64,000 nt of DNA from UBA5429 sp942493315 (GTDB taxonomy: Bacteria > Bacteroidota > Bacteroidia > Bacteroidales > WCHB1-69): contig OW818690.1 in NCBI GenBank assembly GCA_942493315.1, forward strand, positions 1,302,001 to 1,366,000. The letters run 5' to 3'. The translations under genes and the position numbers were made by a program. Under the pieces are notes generated by a model. It had not been told where the DNA came from and searched no databases. It saw only the letters and a program-made list of their open reading frames with translations. This document shows, one piece after another, positions 53,448 through 62,890 of this stretch; within the stretch, counting starts at the first letter, position 1; every line of letters starts with the position of its first letter.

Positions 53448-54461
53448 ATGGAAAATCCTTATAAAATAGGTATTACTCAAGGTGATATAAATGGTATTTC
53501 GTATGAAGTGATCATGAAAGCTCTGTCTGACAATAAAATTATGGAGCTTTGTACTCCTGTTGTTTATGGCTTGTCAAAAGTGGCATCATTTTATAGAAAA
53601 ATGTTGAATTTGAATGAGTTCTCTTTCCAATTTGTGAAAGATGTTCATAATCTGTCAGTTAAAAAACCCAATTTAATCAATCTTAATGAAAACGAAATTA
53701 AAATTGAAGTGGGTGAGTCAACAACTGTCGCAGGAAAAATGGCAGAACTCTCTATTGAAGCTGTTTGTGAAGATTTGAAGAAAAACCTTATTGATGCTGT
53801 AGTTACCGCTCCCATTAATAAATATAATATTCAATCTGAATCTTTTAATTTTAATGGTCATACAGAATACTTTTCTCATACATTCAAATCTCAGAGAACC
53901 ATGATGATGATGGTCTCTGATAGACTTAAAATCGGATTTGTTACCAATCATGTGGCTGTTCAGGATCTTCCCAGTGTATTGTCTGAAAATTTGGTATTTG
54001 AAAAAATTCAGGTATTACATGATGCTTTAATTAAAGATTTTGCTTGTACCAACCCCAAAATTGCGGTTCTTTCCTTAAATCCTCATGCAGGAGATTCCGG
54101 TTTGATTGGAACTGAAGAAAACGAAATTATTAAACCGGCAATTGCTGATGCATTTAATAAAAAAATAAACGCTTTTGGTCCTTTTGCTTCCGATGGCTTT
54201 TTTGCTTCCGGACAATATATGCAATTTGATGCCATTTTAGCCATGTATCATGATCAAGGTATGATTCCATTTAAATTGCTGGCTATGGAAGATGGTGTAA
54301 ATTATACAGCCGGATTACCGATTGTCAGAACTTCACCAGCCCATGGAACAGCATACCACTTGGCAGGAAAAAATATTGCTTCCGCTCAATCAATGCGCAG
54401 TGCTATTTTTCTTGCTATTGATATCCTGAATAACAGGGCTTTTTATAATGAAAAACTATAA
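53448..54461 (+). CDS. pdxA: 4-hydroxythreonine-4-phosphate dehydrogenase
   Basis: NAD-dependent step of the DXP-dependent vitamin B6 pathway. 337 residues. Seen: N-terminal ITQGDINGISYEVIMKAL (family GDPxGIGPE region, here GDINGISYE), VTAPINKY, FNGHTEYFSH, SLNPHAGDSGLIGTEE, the metal site AMYHDQGMIPFKLL and GLPIVRTSPAHGTAYHLAG. Complete. It is followed by murF-alr; alanine racemase uses PLP, which is a sensible but coincidental link. Substitution of Pro in the GDPxG motif by Ile is noted. Confidence 0.93.
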   Translation: MENPYKIGITQGDINGISYEVIMKALSDNKIMELCTPVVYGLSKVASFYRKMLNLNEFSFQFVKDVHNLSVKKPNLINLNENEIKIEVGESTTVAGKMAELSIEAVCEDLKKNLIDAVVTAPINKYNIQSESFNFNGHTEYFSHTFKSQRTMMMMVSDRLKIGFVTNHVAVQDLPSVLSENLVFEKIQVLHDALIKDFACTNPKIAVLSLNPHAGDSGLIGTEENEIIKPAIADAFNKKINAFGPFASDGFFASGQYMQFDAILAMYHDQGMIPFKLLAMEDGVNYTAGLPIVRTSPAHGTAYHLAGKNIASAQSMRSAIFLAIDILNNRAFYNEKL

Positions 54462-54479
54462 GTTTTAAATGCTTTTTCT

Positions 54480-56942
54480 GTGTTATCACCAACCGAAATC
54501 GTAACAACTATTCAAACAATAGATTATTCATTGATCACCGGATTCAATGAAATTAAAGATTTGGTTTTTGATAGCAGAAAAGTGATCACCCCTAATCAAT
54601 CGATCTTTTTTGCCATTAAAACATCTAATGATGATGGCCATAAATATATTGAAGAACTCTATCAAAAAGGAGTTCTCAATTTTGTGATTTCAGAACCAAT
54701 AAAAAATTTTTCTAAATGGAATGCTAACTTTTACAGGGTTTCTGATCCCATTTTGGCACTTCAGCAATTAGCTATCCAACATAGAAAAAACTTCTCGTAT
54801 CCCGTTATAGGAATCACCGGTAGTAACGGAAAAACAACCGTTAAAGAGTGGTTAGCTCAAGTATTAGCCGACGATTTTACAATTGTTAAAAATCCTAATA
54901 GCTTTAATTCCCAAATGGGCGTTCCTTTGTCGGTATGGCAAATGACTTCCAAAGATACCATCGGAATCTTTGAAGCGGGAATCTCTCAAATGGGCGAAAT
55001 GGAGAAACTGGAACCCATTATCCAACCCGGAATCGGAATTTTATGCAATATTGGAGATGCTCATGCTGCCCATTTTTCAGGTATGCACGAAAAATTGAAT
55101 GAAAAATTAAAACTATTTGCGCATACTAAGTTTTTAGTCTATTGTGCTGATCATACAATGATTCATTATGTTCTTCAAGAACAACAATACCACAAAATTC
55201 AAAAACTTTCCTGGGGATTTCATCCTGATGCACATTATCAAATAGAACAAGTTGATAAACAAAGATCCAAAACCAAGATCCATTTCTTCAATTTTGAGGA
55301 ACCTATCGAGATCCCTTTTACTGATGATGCATCTGTTGAAAATTGTTGCCATATCACTGCTACTTTACTTCATTTTAACTACACAATTCCTGAAATAAAC
55401 GGTAAATTGACCTCTCTTACTCACTTAAGCATGAGAATGGAAATAAAAGAGGCAGTGAATAGATCAATTGTTATTAATGATACCTACAGTCTGGATATCA
55501 ACTCATTAAAAATTGCTCTCGATTTTTTGGGAACACAATCTCAATTTGAAAAGAAAACATTGATCCTTTCAGATTTTGATCAGGTGAACCTCTCTGATGA
55601 TGATTATTTGCATATAGCTCATTTGATAAAAGAACATCATATCAAAAAGTTAATTCTAGTAGGAGAGGAGATGTGTAAGAGAAATTCCTTTTTTGATGTT
55701 CCTAAAAAAATGGTGTTCCAGACTACAGATCAACTTTTACAACATATAACAGATCTAAATATCAATTTTGAGGCTGTTTTGGTGAAAGGTGCACGCAAAT
55801 TTCAATTTGAAAAGATTGTTCGATCTATTCAGTTGAAAAGTCATCAGACAGTGCTTCAAGTGGATTTAGGTGCAATAACCCATAACCTGAACTATTACAG
55901 AAGCCTTTTGGACCCAAAAACCAAATTGATGGCCATGGTAAAAGCATTATCTTATGGCTTGGGTGATTCTGAATTGATCAACGAGCTTCGCTATCATAAT
56001 ATTGATTATCTGGCAGTTGCTTATGTAGATGAAGGAGTTGCATTGCGAAAAAGAAAAATCAACACGCCCATCGTTGTTTTGGGTGCTGAAGCAGCCGGTT
56101 TTTCTACCATGATTCAATATCAACTGGAACCCGAAATTTTTAATTTTCATTATCTGAATAAGTTAGCAGAAACATTACAACTGTTCCCTGAAAAACAAAA
56201 CTATCCTATTCATATCAAAATTGATACTGGAATGCACCGTTTAGGATTTGATCCTGATTCAATTCTGGAATTAACGAATCTGCTTAAACAAAATCCTCAA
56301 ATAATTGTAGCTTCAGTGTTTTCCCATTTTGCTGCTTCCGAAGATCCAAATGAAGATCTTTTCACTATTCAACAGGCAACAATATTTCAAAATACCTGCA
56401 ATATTATTGAAAAAGAATTGGGGTATAATTTTATGAGACATATCGCCAATTCAGCAGCGATCTCCCGTTTTAAACCGTTCCATTTTGATTGTGTCCGACT
56501 CGGATTAGGCCTGTATGGTTACACTGCTGTAAAAGAGGATCAACCTAAACTGCAAAATACAATTACCCTTAAAAGTATCATAACACAAATAAAAAATGTT
56601 AAAAAAGATGATACCATCGGATATAATCGTACTTTTGTAGCTCAAAATGAGATGAACATTGCGATTGTTCCCATTGGATATGCTGATGGTTATCCTAAAG
56701 AACTGAGCAATGGGAAAGGATTTATGATTGTGAATGGTAAAAAATGCCCTGTTGTTGGGAAAATTTGTATGGATATGACCATGATTGACGTTACCGGTTT
56801 TGATGTTCACGAAGAGGATGAGGTGATCGTTTATAATGACCAGAATAATTTGAATATCATCTCTGAATCAATCCAAAAATCACCTTATGAATTATTAACA
56901 GCTATTTCTAAAAGAGTTCAAAGAATTTATATAAGAGACTAA
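54480..56942 (+). CDS. MurF / alanine racemase fusion
   Basis: 820-residue bifunctional cell-wall enzyme. Residues 1-450 are MurF, which adds D-Ala-D-Ala to the UDP-MurNAc-tripeptide: GITGSNGKTT (111-120), KNPNSFNSQMGVPLS and FEAGISQMGEMEKL. Residues ~460-820 are alanine racemase: VDLGAITHNL, PLP lysine in AMVKALSYGLG, IDTGMHRLGF, RLGLGLYGY and the catalytic Tyr region GYNRTFVAQ, then GKICMDMTMIDV. Fusion is known in Bacteroidota; it would supply D-Ala and its ligase together. Start is GTG at 54480; a nearby ATG is in another frame. The next gene starts 1 base after the stop. Confidence 0.95.
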   Translation: MLSPTEIVTTIQTIDYSLITGFNEIKDLVFDSRKVITPNQSIFFAIKTSNDDGHKYIEELYQKGVLNFVISEPIKNFSKWNANFYRVSDPILALQQLAIQHRKNFSYPVIGITGSNGKTTVKEWLAQVLADDFTIVKNPNSFNSQMGVPLSVWQMTSKDTIGIFEAGISQMGEMEKLEPIIQPGIGILCNIGDAHAAHFSGMHEKLNEKLKLFAHTKFLVYCADHTMIHYVLQEQQYHKIQKLSWGFHPDAHYQIEQVDKQRSKTKIHFFNFEEPIEIPFTDDASVENCCHITATLLHFNYTIPEINGKLTSLTHLSMRMEIKEAVNRSIVINDTYSLDINSLKIALDFLGTQSQFEKKTLILSDFDQVNLSDDDYLHIAHLIKEHHIKKLILVGEEMCKRNSFFDVPKKMVFQTTDQLLQHITDLNINFEAVLVKGARKFQFEKIVRSIQLKSHQTVLQVDLGAITHNLNYYRSLLDPKTKLMAMVKALSYGLGDSELINELRYHNIDYLAVAYVDEGVALRKRKINTPIVVLGAEAAGFSTMIQYQLEPEIFNFHYLNKLAETLQLFPEKQNYPIHIKIDTGMHRLGFDPDSILELTNLLKQNPQIIVASVFSHFAASEDPNEDLFTIQQATIFQNTCNIIEKELGYNFMRHIANSAAISRFKPFHFDCVRLGLGLYGYTAVKEDQPKLQNTITLKSIITQIKNVKKDDTIGYNRTFVAQNEMNIAIVPIGYADGYPKELSNGKGFMIVNGKKCPVVGKICMDMTMIDVTGFDVHEEDEVIVYNDQNNLNIISESIQKSPYELLTAISKRVQRIYIRD

Positions 56943-56943
56943 T

Positions 56944-58830
56944 ATGATTAAGCAATTTGTTCAAAAAATGACCATACTACCCTCCTGGGTTATAATCTTA
57001 TTCGACTTATGTTGTGTCGTTTTAGCAGTTACGCTGGCTATCATTATTCGTACAACCTTCGGGGCAAATTTACCTCACTTGACAGTTCACGAAATTTATA
57101 ACTCCTATCTCTACATTTTGGTGATCAGAACGCTGGTTTTCATCATGTTTGGTACTCAAAAAATGGTGGTCAGATATACCAATTCCAAAAATCTGTTGAA
57201 TATCATATTCGCCTGTATAGTTGCTACACTGATTCTTTATGGATCCAATATTTTTGTAAATAAAATTTTACATCTGAAACATTTTGTTCCGATGTCCGTG
57301 ATTTTCATGGAATTAACCATAACTCTTGTTTTACTTATTTTTTATAGAATTCAGTTTAAAACCTATTATTTAGAAACCATTAATCCATCCAAATTTAAAA
57401 AGAATATTGTGATTTTTGGTGCAGGAGAGAGCGGTATTTTAACTAAAAGAGTTTTTGACAGAGATCAAATCAGCAAATATAATGTGCTCTCTTTTTTTGA
57501 TGAAGATCCTAATAAAATTGGAATGACTCTGGAAAGCTTGAAGGTGAGACCCTATTCTCAGCTTTCAGAATATATTGCTAAATACAATATCTCCTTTTTA
57601 ATTATCTCCATTCAAAACCTTCCGGCTCCTAAAAAAAATGAGATCACTGAAATAGCTTTGCAAAATAATGTGAAAGTTTTGGTGGTGCCTCCCGTGATGA
57701 AATGGATCAACGGAGAATTGAGCTTTAAACAGATTAGAAAGATCAAAATCGAAGAACTCTTAGAAAGGGAACCCATCAATTTAGATAAAACATTAGTTAG
57801 TAAAGATTTGATTGCTAAAACTATTATGATTACCGGTGCTGCCGGCTCTATCGGTAGCGAAATTGTACGTCAAATTATGGAATTTGATTACGGAAAATTA
57901 ATTCTCATTGATAATGCTGAAACTCCTTCATTCTTTTTAACCAATCAATGTATGGCTCGTCGTCAAATGAGACAAATTGATATCCTTTTGGTTGACATTA
58001 CCGACAAAGTGCGGATGAACGAGATTATGATGATACACAAGCCAGATGTTATCTATCATGCTGCTGCCTATAAACATGTTCCGTTAATGGAGGAAAATGT
58101 GAATTCTTCAATCAAAGTAAATGTGGAAGGAACCAAAAATTTAGCCGATTTAGCTGTTAAATATGGTACTAAAAAGTTTGTAATGGTTTCGACAGATAAA
58201 GCGGTTAATCCTACCAGTGTCATGGGTGCCTCAAAAAGAATTGCCGAAATTTATGTTCAATCACTAAATTTTGAACAAGATACCACAAAATTCATCACTA
58301 CCCGCTTTGGAAATGTATTGGGTTCTAATGGCTCAGTAATTCCGGTATTCCGCGAACAAATTGAAAACGGAGGGCCCATTACAGTTACCCATCCCGATAT
58401 TACCCGGTATTTCATGACTATCTCAGAAGCTTGTCAGTTGGTTATCACTGCCGGTGCCATGGGTAAAGGAGGAGAGATTTTCATCTTCGACATGGGAGAA
58501 TCTGTTAAAATTTACGATTTAGCTGTTAAAATGGTCAAATTATCCGGATTAACATTAGGAAAAGATATCACAATAGAATTTTCAGGATTACGTCAAGGGG
58601 AAAAACTATACGAGGAACTTTTAGCCAATCAGGAGAGTACCAAACAAACCGATCATGAAAAAATTATGATTGCCGATGTTAGAAGATATACCTATACAGA
58701 CGTAAATCAACAAATTAATCACTTAATATCCCTTAAAGATAGTGATCAGTTCGAAATCGTAAAAGAGATGAAATCGATTGTACCTGAGTTCAAAAGCCAA
58801 AATTCCAAGTTTGATATTTTGAATAGTTAA
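56944..58830 (+). CDS. Membrane nucleotide-sugar 4,6-dehydratase/epimerase (CapD/WbpM-like)
   Basis: 628 residues. Four N-terminal transmembrane helices (~12-125), a CoA-binding-like Rossmann domain (~150-270, VIFGAGESGILTKRVF) and an extended SDR domain (~290-600) with ITGAAGSIGSE, AAYKHVPLMEENV and the STDKAVNPTSVMGASKR catalytic region (the active-site Tyr of the usual YxxxK is replaced by Met, as normal in this branch). It probably converts UDP-GlcNAc to a 4-keto-6-deoxy sugar for surface polysaccharide. Translationally close to murF-alr (1-base gap). Its stop lies inside a palindrome shared with the convergent gene. Confidence 0.9.
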   Translation: MIKQFVQKMTILPSWVIILFDLCCVVLAVTLAIIIRTTFGANLPHLTVHEIYNSYLYILVIRTLVFIMFGTQKMVVRYTNSKNLLNIIFACIVATLILYGSNIFVNKILHLKHFVPMSVIFMELTITLVLLIFYRIQFKTYYLETINPSKFKKNIVIFGAGESGILTKRVFDRDQISKYNVLSFFDEDPNKIGMTLESLKVRPYSQLSEYIAKYNISFLIISIQNLPAPKKNEITEIALQNNVKVLVVPPVMKWINGELSFKQIRKIKIEELLEREPINLDKTLVSKDLIAKTIMITGAAGSIGSEIVRQIMEFDYGKLILIDNAETPSFFLTNQCMARRQMRQIDILLVDITDKVRMNEIMMIHKPDVIYHAAAYKHVPLMEENVNSSIKVNVEGTKNLADLAVKYGTKKFVMVSTDKAVNPTSVMGASKRIAEIYVQSLNFEQDTTKFITTRFGNVLGSNGSVIPVFREQIENGGPITVTHPDITRYFMTISEACQLVITAGAMGKGGEIFIFDMGESVKIYDLAVKMVKLSGLTLGKDITIEFSGLRQGEKLYEELLANQESTKQTDHEKIMIADVRRYTYTDVNQQINHLISLKDSDQFEIVKEMKSIVPEFKSQNSKFDILNS

Positions 58831-58846
58831 ACGTTCAACGTTTAAC
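58826..58846. repeat. Perfect palindrome between convergent genes
   Basis: GTTAAACGTT-C-AACGTTTAAC, containing the stop codons of both flanking genes; AACGT recurs five times in 58830-58865. It could act as a weak bidirectional terminator, but there is no T-tract. Confidence 0.6.
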
Positions 58847-59932
58847 GTCTTCAACGTCGAACGTTTCGAACTCCTGTCGAATTTGCTCCATTGTTTCTTT
58901 TACCGAAATGATCTCCGTAGCTTTGAATCCGTTAATACCGGAAAATGCAAATCCTTTCGTAAAATCCCCTTTGGCTGCATTAAATAATGCTTCCGCAACA
59001 CAAAACTGTACATTTTTATAGTCACATTTTTTGAGACATTTCCATCCACATTTGATGGGTTTCTGATTGCCCGCCTGGATCTCTTTTACAAAATCATTGC
59101 TGATTACACGCCCCGGTAACCCGACAGGACTATCAATAATTGTGATGCTATTTTCATCACTGTTGATAAATTCATTTTTGAATGCGATAGAAACATCACA
59201 CTCATTAGTAGTGATAAATCTGGAGCCCATCTGAACTCCTTTGGCACCTGTTTTAAGAATATCAAAAATATCTCCACCACTATAAACTCCACCTCCGGCT
59301 ATAATGGGGATCTCCCTGTTGTATTGAATTTCAAATTCATGAATAACAGGTAATGTTTCATTAATGATTTGAGTCAGTGTTTGTAAGTTGTTTGCAGGAT
59401 GAACTACATCATTTTTGGCATACCCTAAATGACCTCCGGCTAGTGGTCCTTCAATAACCAAGGCATCCGGAATTCTACCCATTTTATCAGACCAATGTTG
59501 AAAAATCAATTTGGCAGCCCGTGCTGAGGATACAATGGGTGCAAACTTTGTTTTGGTGTCTTTAAATTGCTCAAATATTGAACCAATAGGCAATCCGGCT
59601 CCTACAAATACAATGTCAATCTGCTCTTCCAATGACACTGTTAACAATTGATCAAAATCAGAAACAGCCATCATAATATTGACACCAATAATCCCGTTTG
59701 TCATCGATTTGGCGCGTTGAATCTCTCTTCTTAATGCAATCAGATTGGATTCTCTTAAGTTATTTTTATAGTCTGGATCTGTCATCCCTATGGCCACTGC
59801 TGAAATAACCCCAATACCCCCTTGATTCGCTACTGCTGAAGCAAGTCCTGAAAGTGATACTCCAATACCCATACCTCCCTGTACTATGGGAAGTTTTGCA
59901 ATTAATCCGTCAATGTTTAGTTGATTCATCAT
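58835..59932 (-). CDS. Nitronate monooxygenase-like flavin oxidoreductase
   Basis: 365 residues, FMN-binding TIM barrel of the 2-nitropropane dioxygenase / FabK-like family. Seen: PIVQGGMGIGVSLSGLASAVANQGGIGVIS at the N-terminus, EGPLAGGHLG, IIAGGGVYSGGDIFDILKTGAKGVQMGSRFITT (phosphate-binding). The C-terminal CGWKCLKKC...C cluster (about 297-312) is a feature of a subgroup in anaerobes; it could bind a metal or Fe-S centre. FabK-type enoyl-ACP reductase cannot be excluded. The last residues (FDVEDVKR) are encoded by an AACGT repeat. Promoter and three direct repeats lie upstream, between it and the LytTR gene. Confidence 0.85.
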   Translation of the reverse strand: MMNQLNIDGLIAKLPIVQGGMGIGVSLSGLASAVANQGGIGVISAVAIGMTDPDYKNNLRESNLIALRREIQRAKSMTNGIIGVNIMMAVSDFDQLLTVSLEEQIDIVFVGAGLPIGSIFEQFKDTKTKFAPIVSSARAAKLIFQHWSDKMGRIPDALVIEGPLAGGHLGYAKNDVVHPANNLQTLTQIINETLPVIHEFEIQYNREIPIIAGGGVYSGGDIFDILKTGAKGVQMGSRFITTNECDVSIAFKNEFINSDENSITIIDSPVGLPGRVISNDFVKEIQAGNQKPIKCGWKCLKKCDYKNVQFCVAEALFNAAKGDFTKGFAFSGINGFKATEIISVKETMEQIRQEFETFDVEDVKR

Positions 59933-59954
59933 GTTGTTTTAATTTTTTGATGTG

Positions 59955-59962
59955 CAAAACTA
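59955..59962 (-). promoter_or_regulatory. -7 promoter element for the nitronate monooxygenase gene
   Basis: Minus-strand TAGTTTTG, 22 bases before the start codon. Confidence 0.5.
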
Positions 59963-60010
59963 AATCGAATCAATGGTTCGGGGTTAACAACGGGATAAAC
60001 TGAAAAAAAT

Positions 60011-60056
60011 AGGGGTATTTTCCGCTTTTAGGGGTGAAAGTGGCGAAATCAGGGGT
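60011..60056 (+). promoter_or_regulatory. Three AGGGGT direct repeats, possible LytTR sites
   Basis: AGGGGT at 60011-60016, 60030-60035 and 60051-60056, about two helical turns apart, each preceded by T or C. They lie 50-95 bases upstream of the nitronate monooxygenase promoter and just beyond the stop of the LytTR regulator gene. Confidence 0.45.
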
Positions 60057-60069
60057 TGAAAAGGAATAT

Positions 60070-60909
60070 TTAGATCATCTTTTTAAATTCAGTCATGTAT
60101 TTTTGGGATACATAAGCAACCAGATCTGACTTCTGAAAGAGCAATTTATATCCGTCCGGAATATTCTGAATCTCTTTAATCTGATTCATATTGACAATAT
60201 ACGACCTTTGTGTTCTGATGATGTATTTATAATCACTCAGGATAGATTCAGCTTTCACTAATGAGGATCTGATCATTTTGTTTTTCACTTCCCCCTCAGA
60301 TTCATAAAATACTTCAATATAATTATCGGCAGACTTGATTAAAAATAGGGTTTCGGGATTGATGATCAAATTATCATTTTTGTATTCAGACTCAAAATGG
60401 ACAAAGGTAATTTGATTTTCTTTCTTTTCTTTTAATTGTGCATTGATCGCCTTTTCTTGCCTCAATTGAGCTCTTAATGATCTAAAATGGTTGGTAATTA
60501 CCAAAACAGTTAAAGGAATTAGCCCTAATAAACTAATTTGAGTGATCACCTCATAAGTCAAAGAGTTGACATCAAATATTTTAAAGTAAAGAAAAAGATT
60601 CGCAAAAGAAAGAGAAACCAAAATCCAAATATTCCAAAATAGGTCTCTTACAAAACTTTTATTTTTATGAAAAAAAAGTTTTGGAAACAGACTGGGCAAA
60701 ATGATAATGTTGAAAACAAGTACCAAAAAAGTGGTAACTGAAGTGCCTCCAACAAAATATAACACTTCCTGTCTCGTAAATGGAACTAAATTGATGGGTT
60801 GAAATAAAGCTAAAAATCCTAAAACACCCAAACCAATAAAGAAAACCAATTTCACATTTTGACGTAAATCTTCGTTATAGGGATTCGGTTTCTTAAAGAA
60901 TTGAGACAT
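60070..60909 (-). CDS. Membrane-bound LytTR transcriptional regulator
   Basis: About 279 residues from ATG 60909 (MSQFFKKPN); an in-frame TTG at 60924 is less likely. Four transmembrane helices in the N-terminal half (~25-160: LVFFIGLGVLGFLALF, FVGGTSVTTFLVLVFNIIIL and others), a short coiled linker rich in Gln/Lys/Glu, then a C-terminal LytTR DNA-binding domain (~180-279: LIINPETLFLIKSADNYIEVFYE, KYIIRTQRSYIVNMNQI). One-component regulator that could sense a membrane signal. It has its own -7 element and sits next to three direct repeats upstream of the neighbouring flavoenzyme gene. Confidence 0.87.
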   Translation of the reverse strand: MSQFFKKPNPYNEDLRQNVKLVFFIGLGVLGFLALFQPINLVPFTRQEVLYFVGGTSVTTFLVLVFNIIILPSLFPKLFFHKNKSFVRDLFWNIWILVSLSFANLFLYFKIFDVNSLTYEVITQISLLGLIPLTVLVITNHFRSLRAQLRQEKAINAQLKEKKENQITFVHFESEYKNDNLIINPETLFLIKSADNYIEVFYESEGEVKNKMIRSSLVKAESILSDYKYIIRTQRSYIVNMNQIKEIQNIPDGYKLLFQKSDLVAYVSQKYMTEFKKMI

Positions 60910-60932
60910 AACAATCTGTTTCAAATGAATGG

Positions 60933-60940
60933 CAAAGGTA
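60933..60940 (-). promoter_or_regulatory. -7 promoter element for the LytTR gene
   Basis: Minus-strand TACCTTTG, 23 bases before the ATG at 60909. Confidence 0.55.
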
Positions 60941-60972
60941 CTTAAAAATAATGGACTTAAACTTTATTAAGT

Positions 60973-62367
60973 TTACTCCTTAGTTTTCACCAATTCTGAA
61001 ATATCTCCCATGATTTTTTTGGCCAGATTATCAGCAACACCCATAGTATATGCCTCAGCATAAATTCTTATAATAGGCTCAGTATTAGAAGCACGTAAAT
61101 GGACCCAATTGTCCGGAAAATCAATCTTAATGCCATCAATATTGTTAACCTGATGCTGACTGTATTGATCGGCAATCCCTTTCAAAATAGATGGAATATC
61201 CATTTCAGGACTCAATTCAATTTTATTCTTAGAAATATAATATTCAGGATAACTACTTCTGATTTCGGAACAAGAGCGTTTTGATTTAGCCATGTAGGTC
61301 AAAAATAAAGCAATACCAACCAAGGCATCACGACCATAATGCAACTCAGGATAAATGATTCCACCATTTCCTTCACCGCCAATAATGGCGTTGGTTTGTT
61401 TCATCATCTCCACAACATTCACTTCACCCACTGCTGCAGCAGTGTATGTTACTCCATATTTTTCTGAAATATCACGTAATGCTCTGGATGAAGATAAGTT
61501 AGAAACGGTATTTCCTTTTGTGTTTTGCAATATATAATCTGAAATGGCAACTAATGTATATTCTTCACCAAACATATCCCCATTTTCCATAATGAAAGCC
61601 AAACGATCAACATCAGGGTCAACCACTAATCCAATATGATAATCCCCTTTTTTTATCACTTCAGAAATTTCTGTTAAATGTTCAGGGAGTGGTTCCGGAT
61701 TATGTGGAAAAATTCCGGTAGGCTCACCGTATAAAACAGTAACATCTTTTACGCCTAATTTTTCCAGCAATCTGGGGATAGCAATTCCTCCTGTGGAGTG
61801 AACAGCATCCAAAATAACTGAAAAATGAGCCGCTTTTATCGTTTTTGGATCTACTAAATCAAGTTTTAATATCGCATCAATATGATCATCAATCGCTTTA
61901 TTATATGCAGTATAGGACCCTAATTCCCTGATAGAATTATATGTAAAGTTTTCACTTTCTGCTATTTGTAGCAACTCTTTTCCTTCCGCAGCAGAAATAA
62001 ATTCCCCTTTTTCATTTAATAACTTTAATGCATTCCACTCCATGGGGTTGTGACTTGCTGTAAGAATAACGCCACCATCAGCTTTTTGTTGAATCACAGC
62101 CATTTCTACGGTAGGAGTTGTAGACAATCCCAGATCGATCACATTTACTCCCATACTTTGTAAAGTGGCACACACCAACTGATTAACCATCTCTCCGGAA
62201 ACACGTGCATCACGACCTACAATAAAGGTAAGTGGATTGGGATTGCTCTTCTTGATTACGGTTACAAATGCAGAAGTAAATTTTACTATATCAATAGGAG
62301 TTAGATTCGTACCAATGCTTCCCCCAATTGTGCCTCTAATTCCTGAAATAGATTTAATAAGTGCCAT
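60973..62367 (-). CDS. glmM: Phosphoglucosamine mutase
   Basis: Interconverts glucosamine-6-P and glucosamine-1-P for UDP-GlcNAc and cell-wall synthesis. 464 residues of the alpha-D-phosphohexomutase fold: SISGIRGTIGG at the N-terminus, phosphoserine loop TASHNP (103-108, Ser105), metal loop VDPDVDRLAF, sugar-binding GGEGNGGIIYPELHYGRD and the C-terminal phosphate-binding RASNTEPIIRIY. A phosphomannomutase role is possible, but this is the usual Bacteroidota GlmM type. It starts 3 bases after the tadA stop, so the two form an operon. Confidence 0.88.
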   Translation of the reverse strand: MALIKSISGIRGTIGGSIGTNLTPIDIVKFTSAFVTVIKKSNPNPLTFIVGRDARVSGEMVNQLVCATLQSMGVNVIDLGLSTTPTVEMAVIQQKADGGVILTASHNPMEWNALKLLNEKGEFISAAEGKELLQIAESENFTYNSIRELGSYTAYNKAIDDHIDAILKLDLVDPKTIKAAHFSVILDAVHSTGGIAIPRLLEKLGVKDVTVLYGEPTGIFPHNPEPLPEHLTEISEVIKKGDYHIGLVVDPDVDRLAFIMENGDMFGEEYTLVAISDYILQNTKGNTVSNLSSSRALRDISEKYGVTYTAAAVGEVNVVEMMKQTNAIIGGEGNGGIIYPELHYGRDALVGIALFLTYMAKSKRSCSEIRSSYPEYYISKNKIELSPEMDIPSILKGIADQYSQHQVNNIDGIKIDFPDNWVHLRASNTEPIIRIYAEAYTMGVADNLAKKIMGDISELVKTKE

Positions 62368-62370
62368 ACA

Positions 62371-62811
62371 TTATTTTCTTTTTGTGTTAAAAAATTCAAT
62401 TAAAATTTGACTACATTCCTCTTCCATAATTCCACCTGTTACTAACGTTTTTGGATGAAGAATGTTGTGTTTGATGATCGAAAAACCTTTTTTGGGATCA
62501 GATGCCCCATATACCAGTTTTCCAAGTTGAGCCCAAGCAATAGCACCTGCACACATTACACATGGCTCAAGGGAGACATATAAAGTGCAGTCATTCAAAT
62601 ACTTTGCTCCTATATGATTGGTAGCTGCCGTGATCGCCTGCATCTCTGCATGAGCTGTAACATCCTGTAAGGTTTGGGTTAAGTTATGTCCCCGACCAAT
62701 CACCATATTATTCAAAACGATAACTGCTCCCACAGGAATCTCACCCTTTTCCAAGGCAATTTCAGCTTCCCTAAAAGCCATTTTCATAAAATAGGTATCG
62801 TTAAAAATCAT
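62371..62811 (-). CDS. tadA: tRNA-specific adenosine deaminase
   Basis: Converts adenosine 34 to inosine in tRNA-Arg(ACG). 146 residues with the cytidine-deaminase zinc site HAE (54-56) and PCVMC (83-87) and the TadA-type context EPCVMCAGAIAWAQLGKLVYGASDPKKG. A guanine deaminase or other nucleoside deaminase is possible but less likely. The -7 box ends only 4 bases before the start codon, suggesting a leaderless or nearly leaderless message. First gene of tadA-glmM. Confidence 0.9.
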   Translation of the reverse strand: MIFNDTYFMKMAFREAEIALEKGEIPVGAVIVLNNMVIGRGHNLTQTLQDVTAHAEMQAITAATNHIGAKYLNDCTLYVSLEPCVMCAGAIAWAQLGKLVYGASDPKKGFSIIKHNILHPKTLVTGGIMEEECSQILIEFFNTKRK

Positions 62812-62815
62812 CTGG

Positions 62816-62823
62816 CAAAGTTA
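62816..62823 (-). promoter_or_regulatory. -7 promoter element for tadA-glmM
   Basis: Minus-strand TAACTTTG, ending 4 bases before the tadA start codon. Confidence 0.5.
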
Positions 62824-62890
62824 CTGAAACTTTAGGCTCTTAAAAGTTAAAAAATTCAAAATAATATAAAAAGTATTGAAATACAGGATA

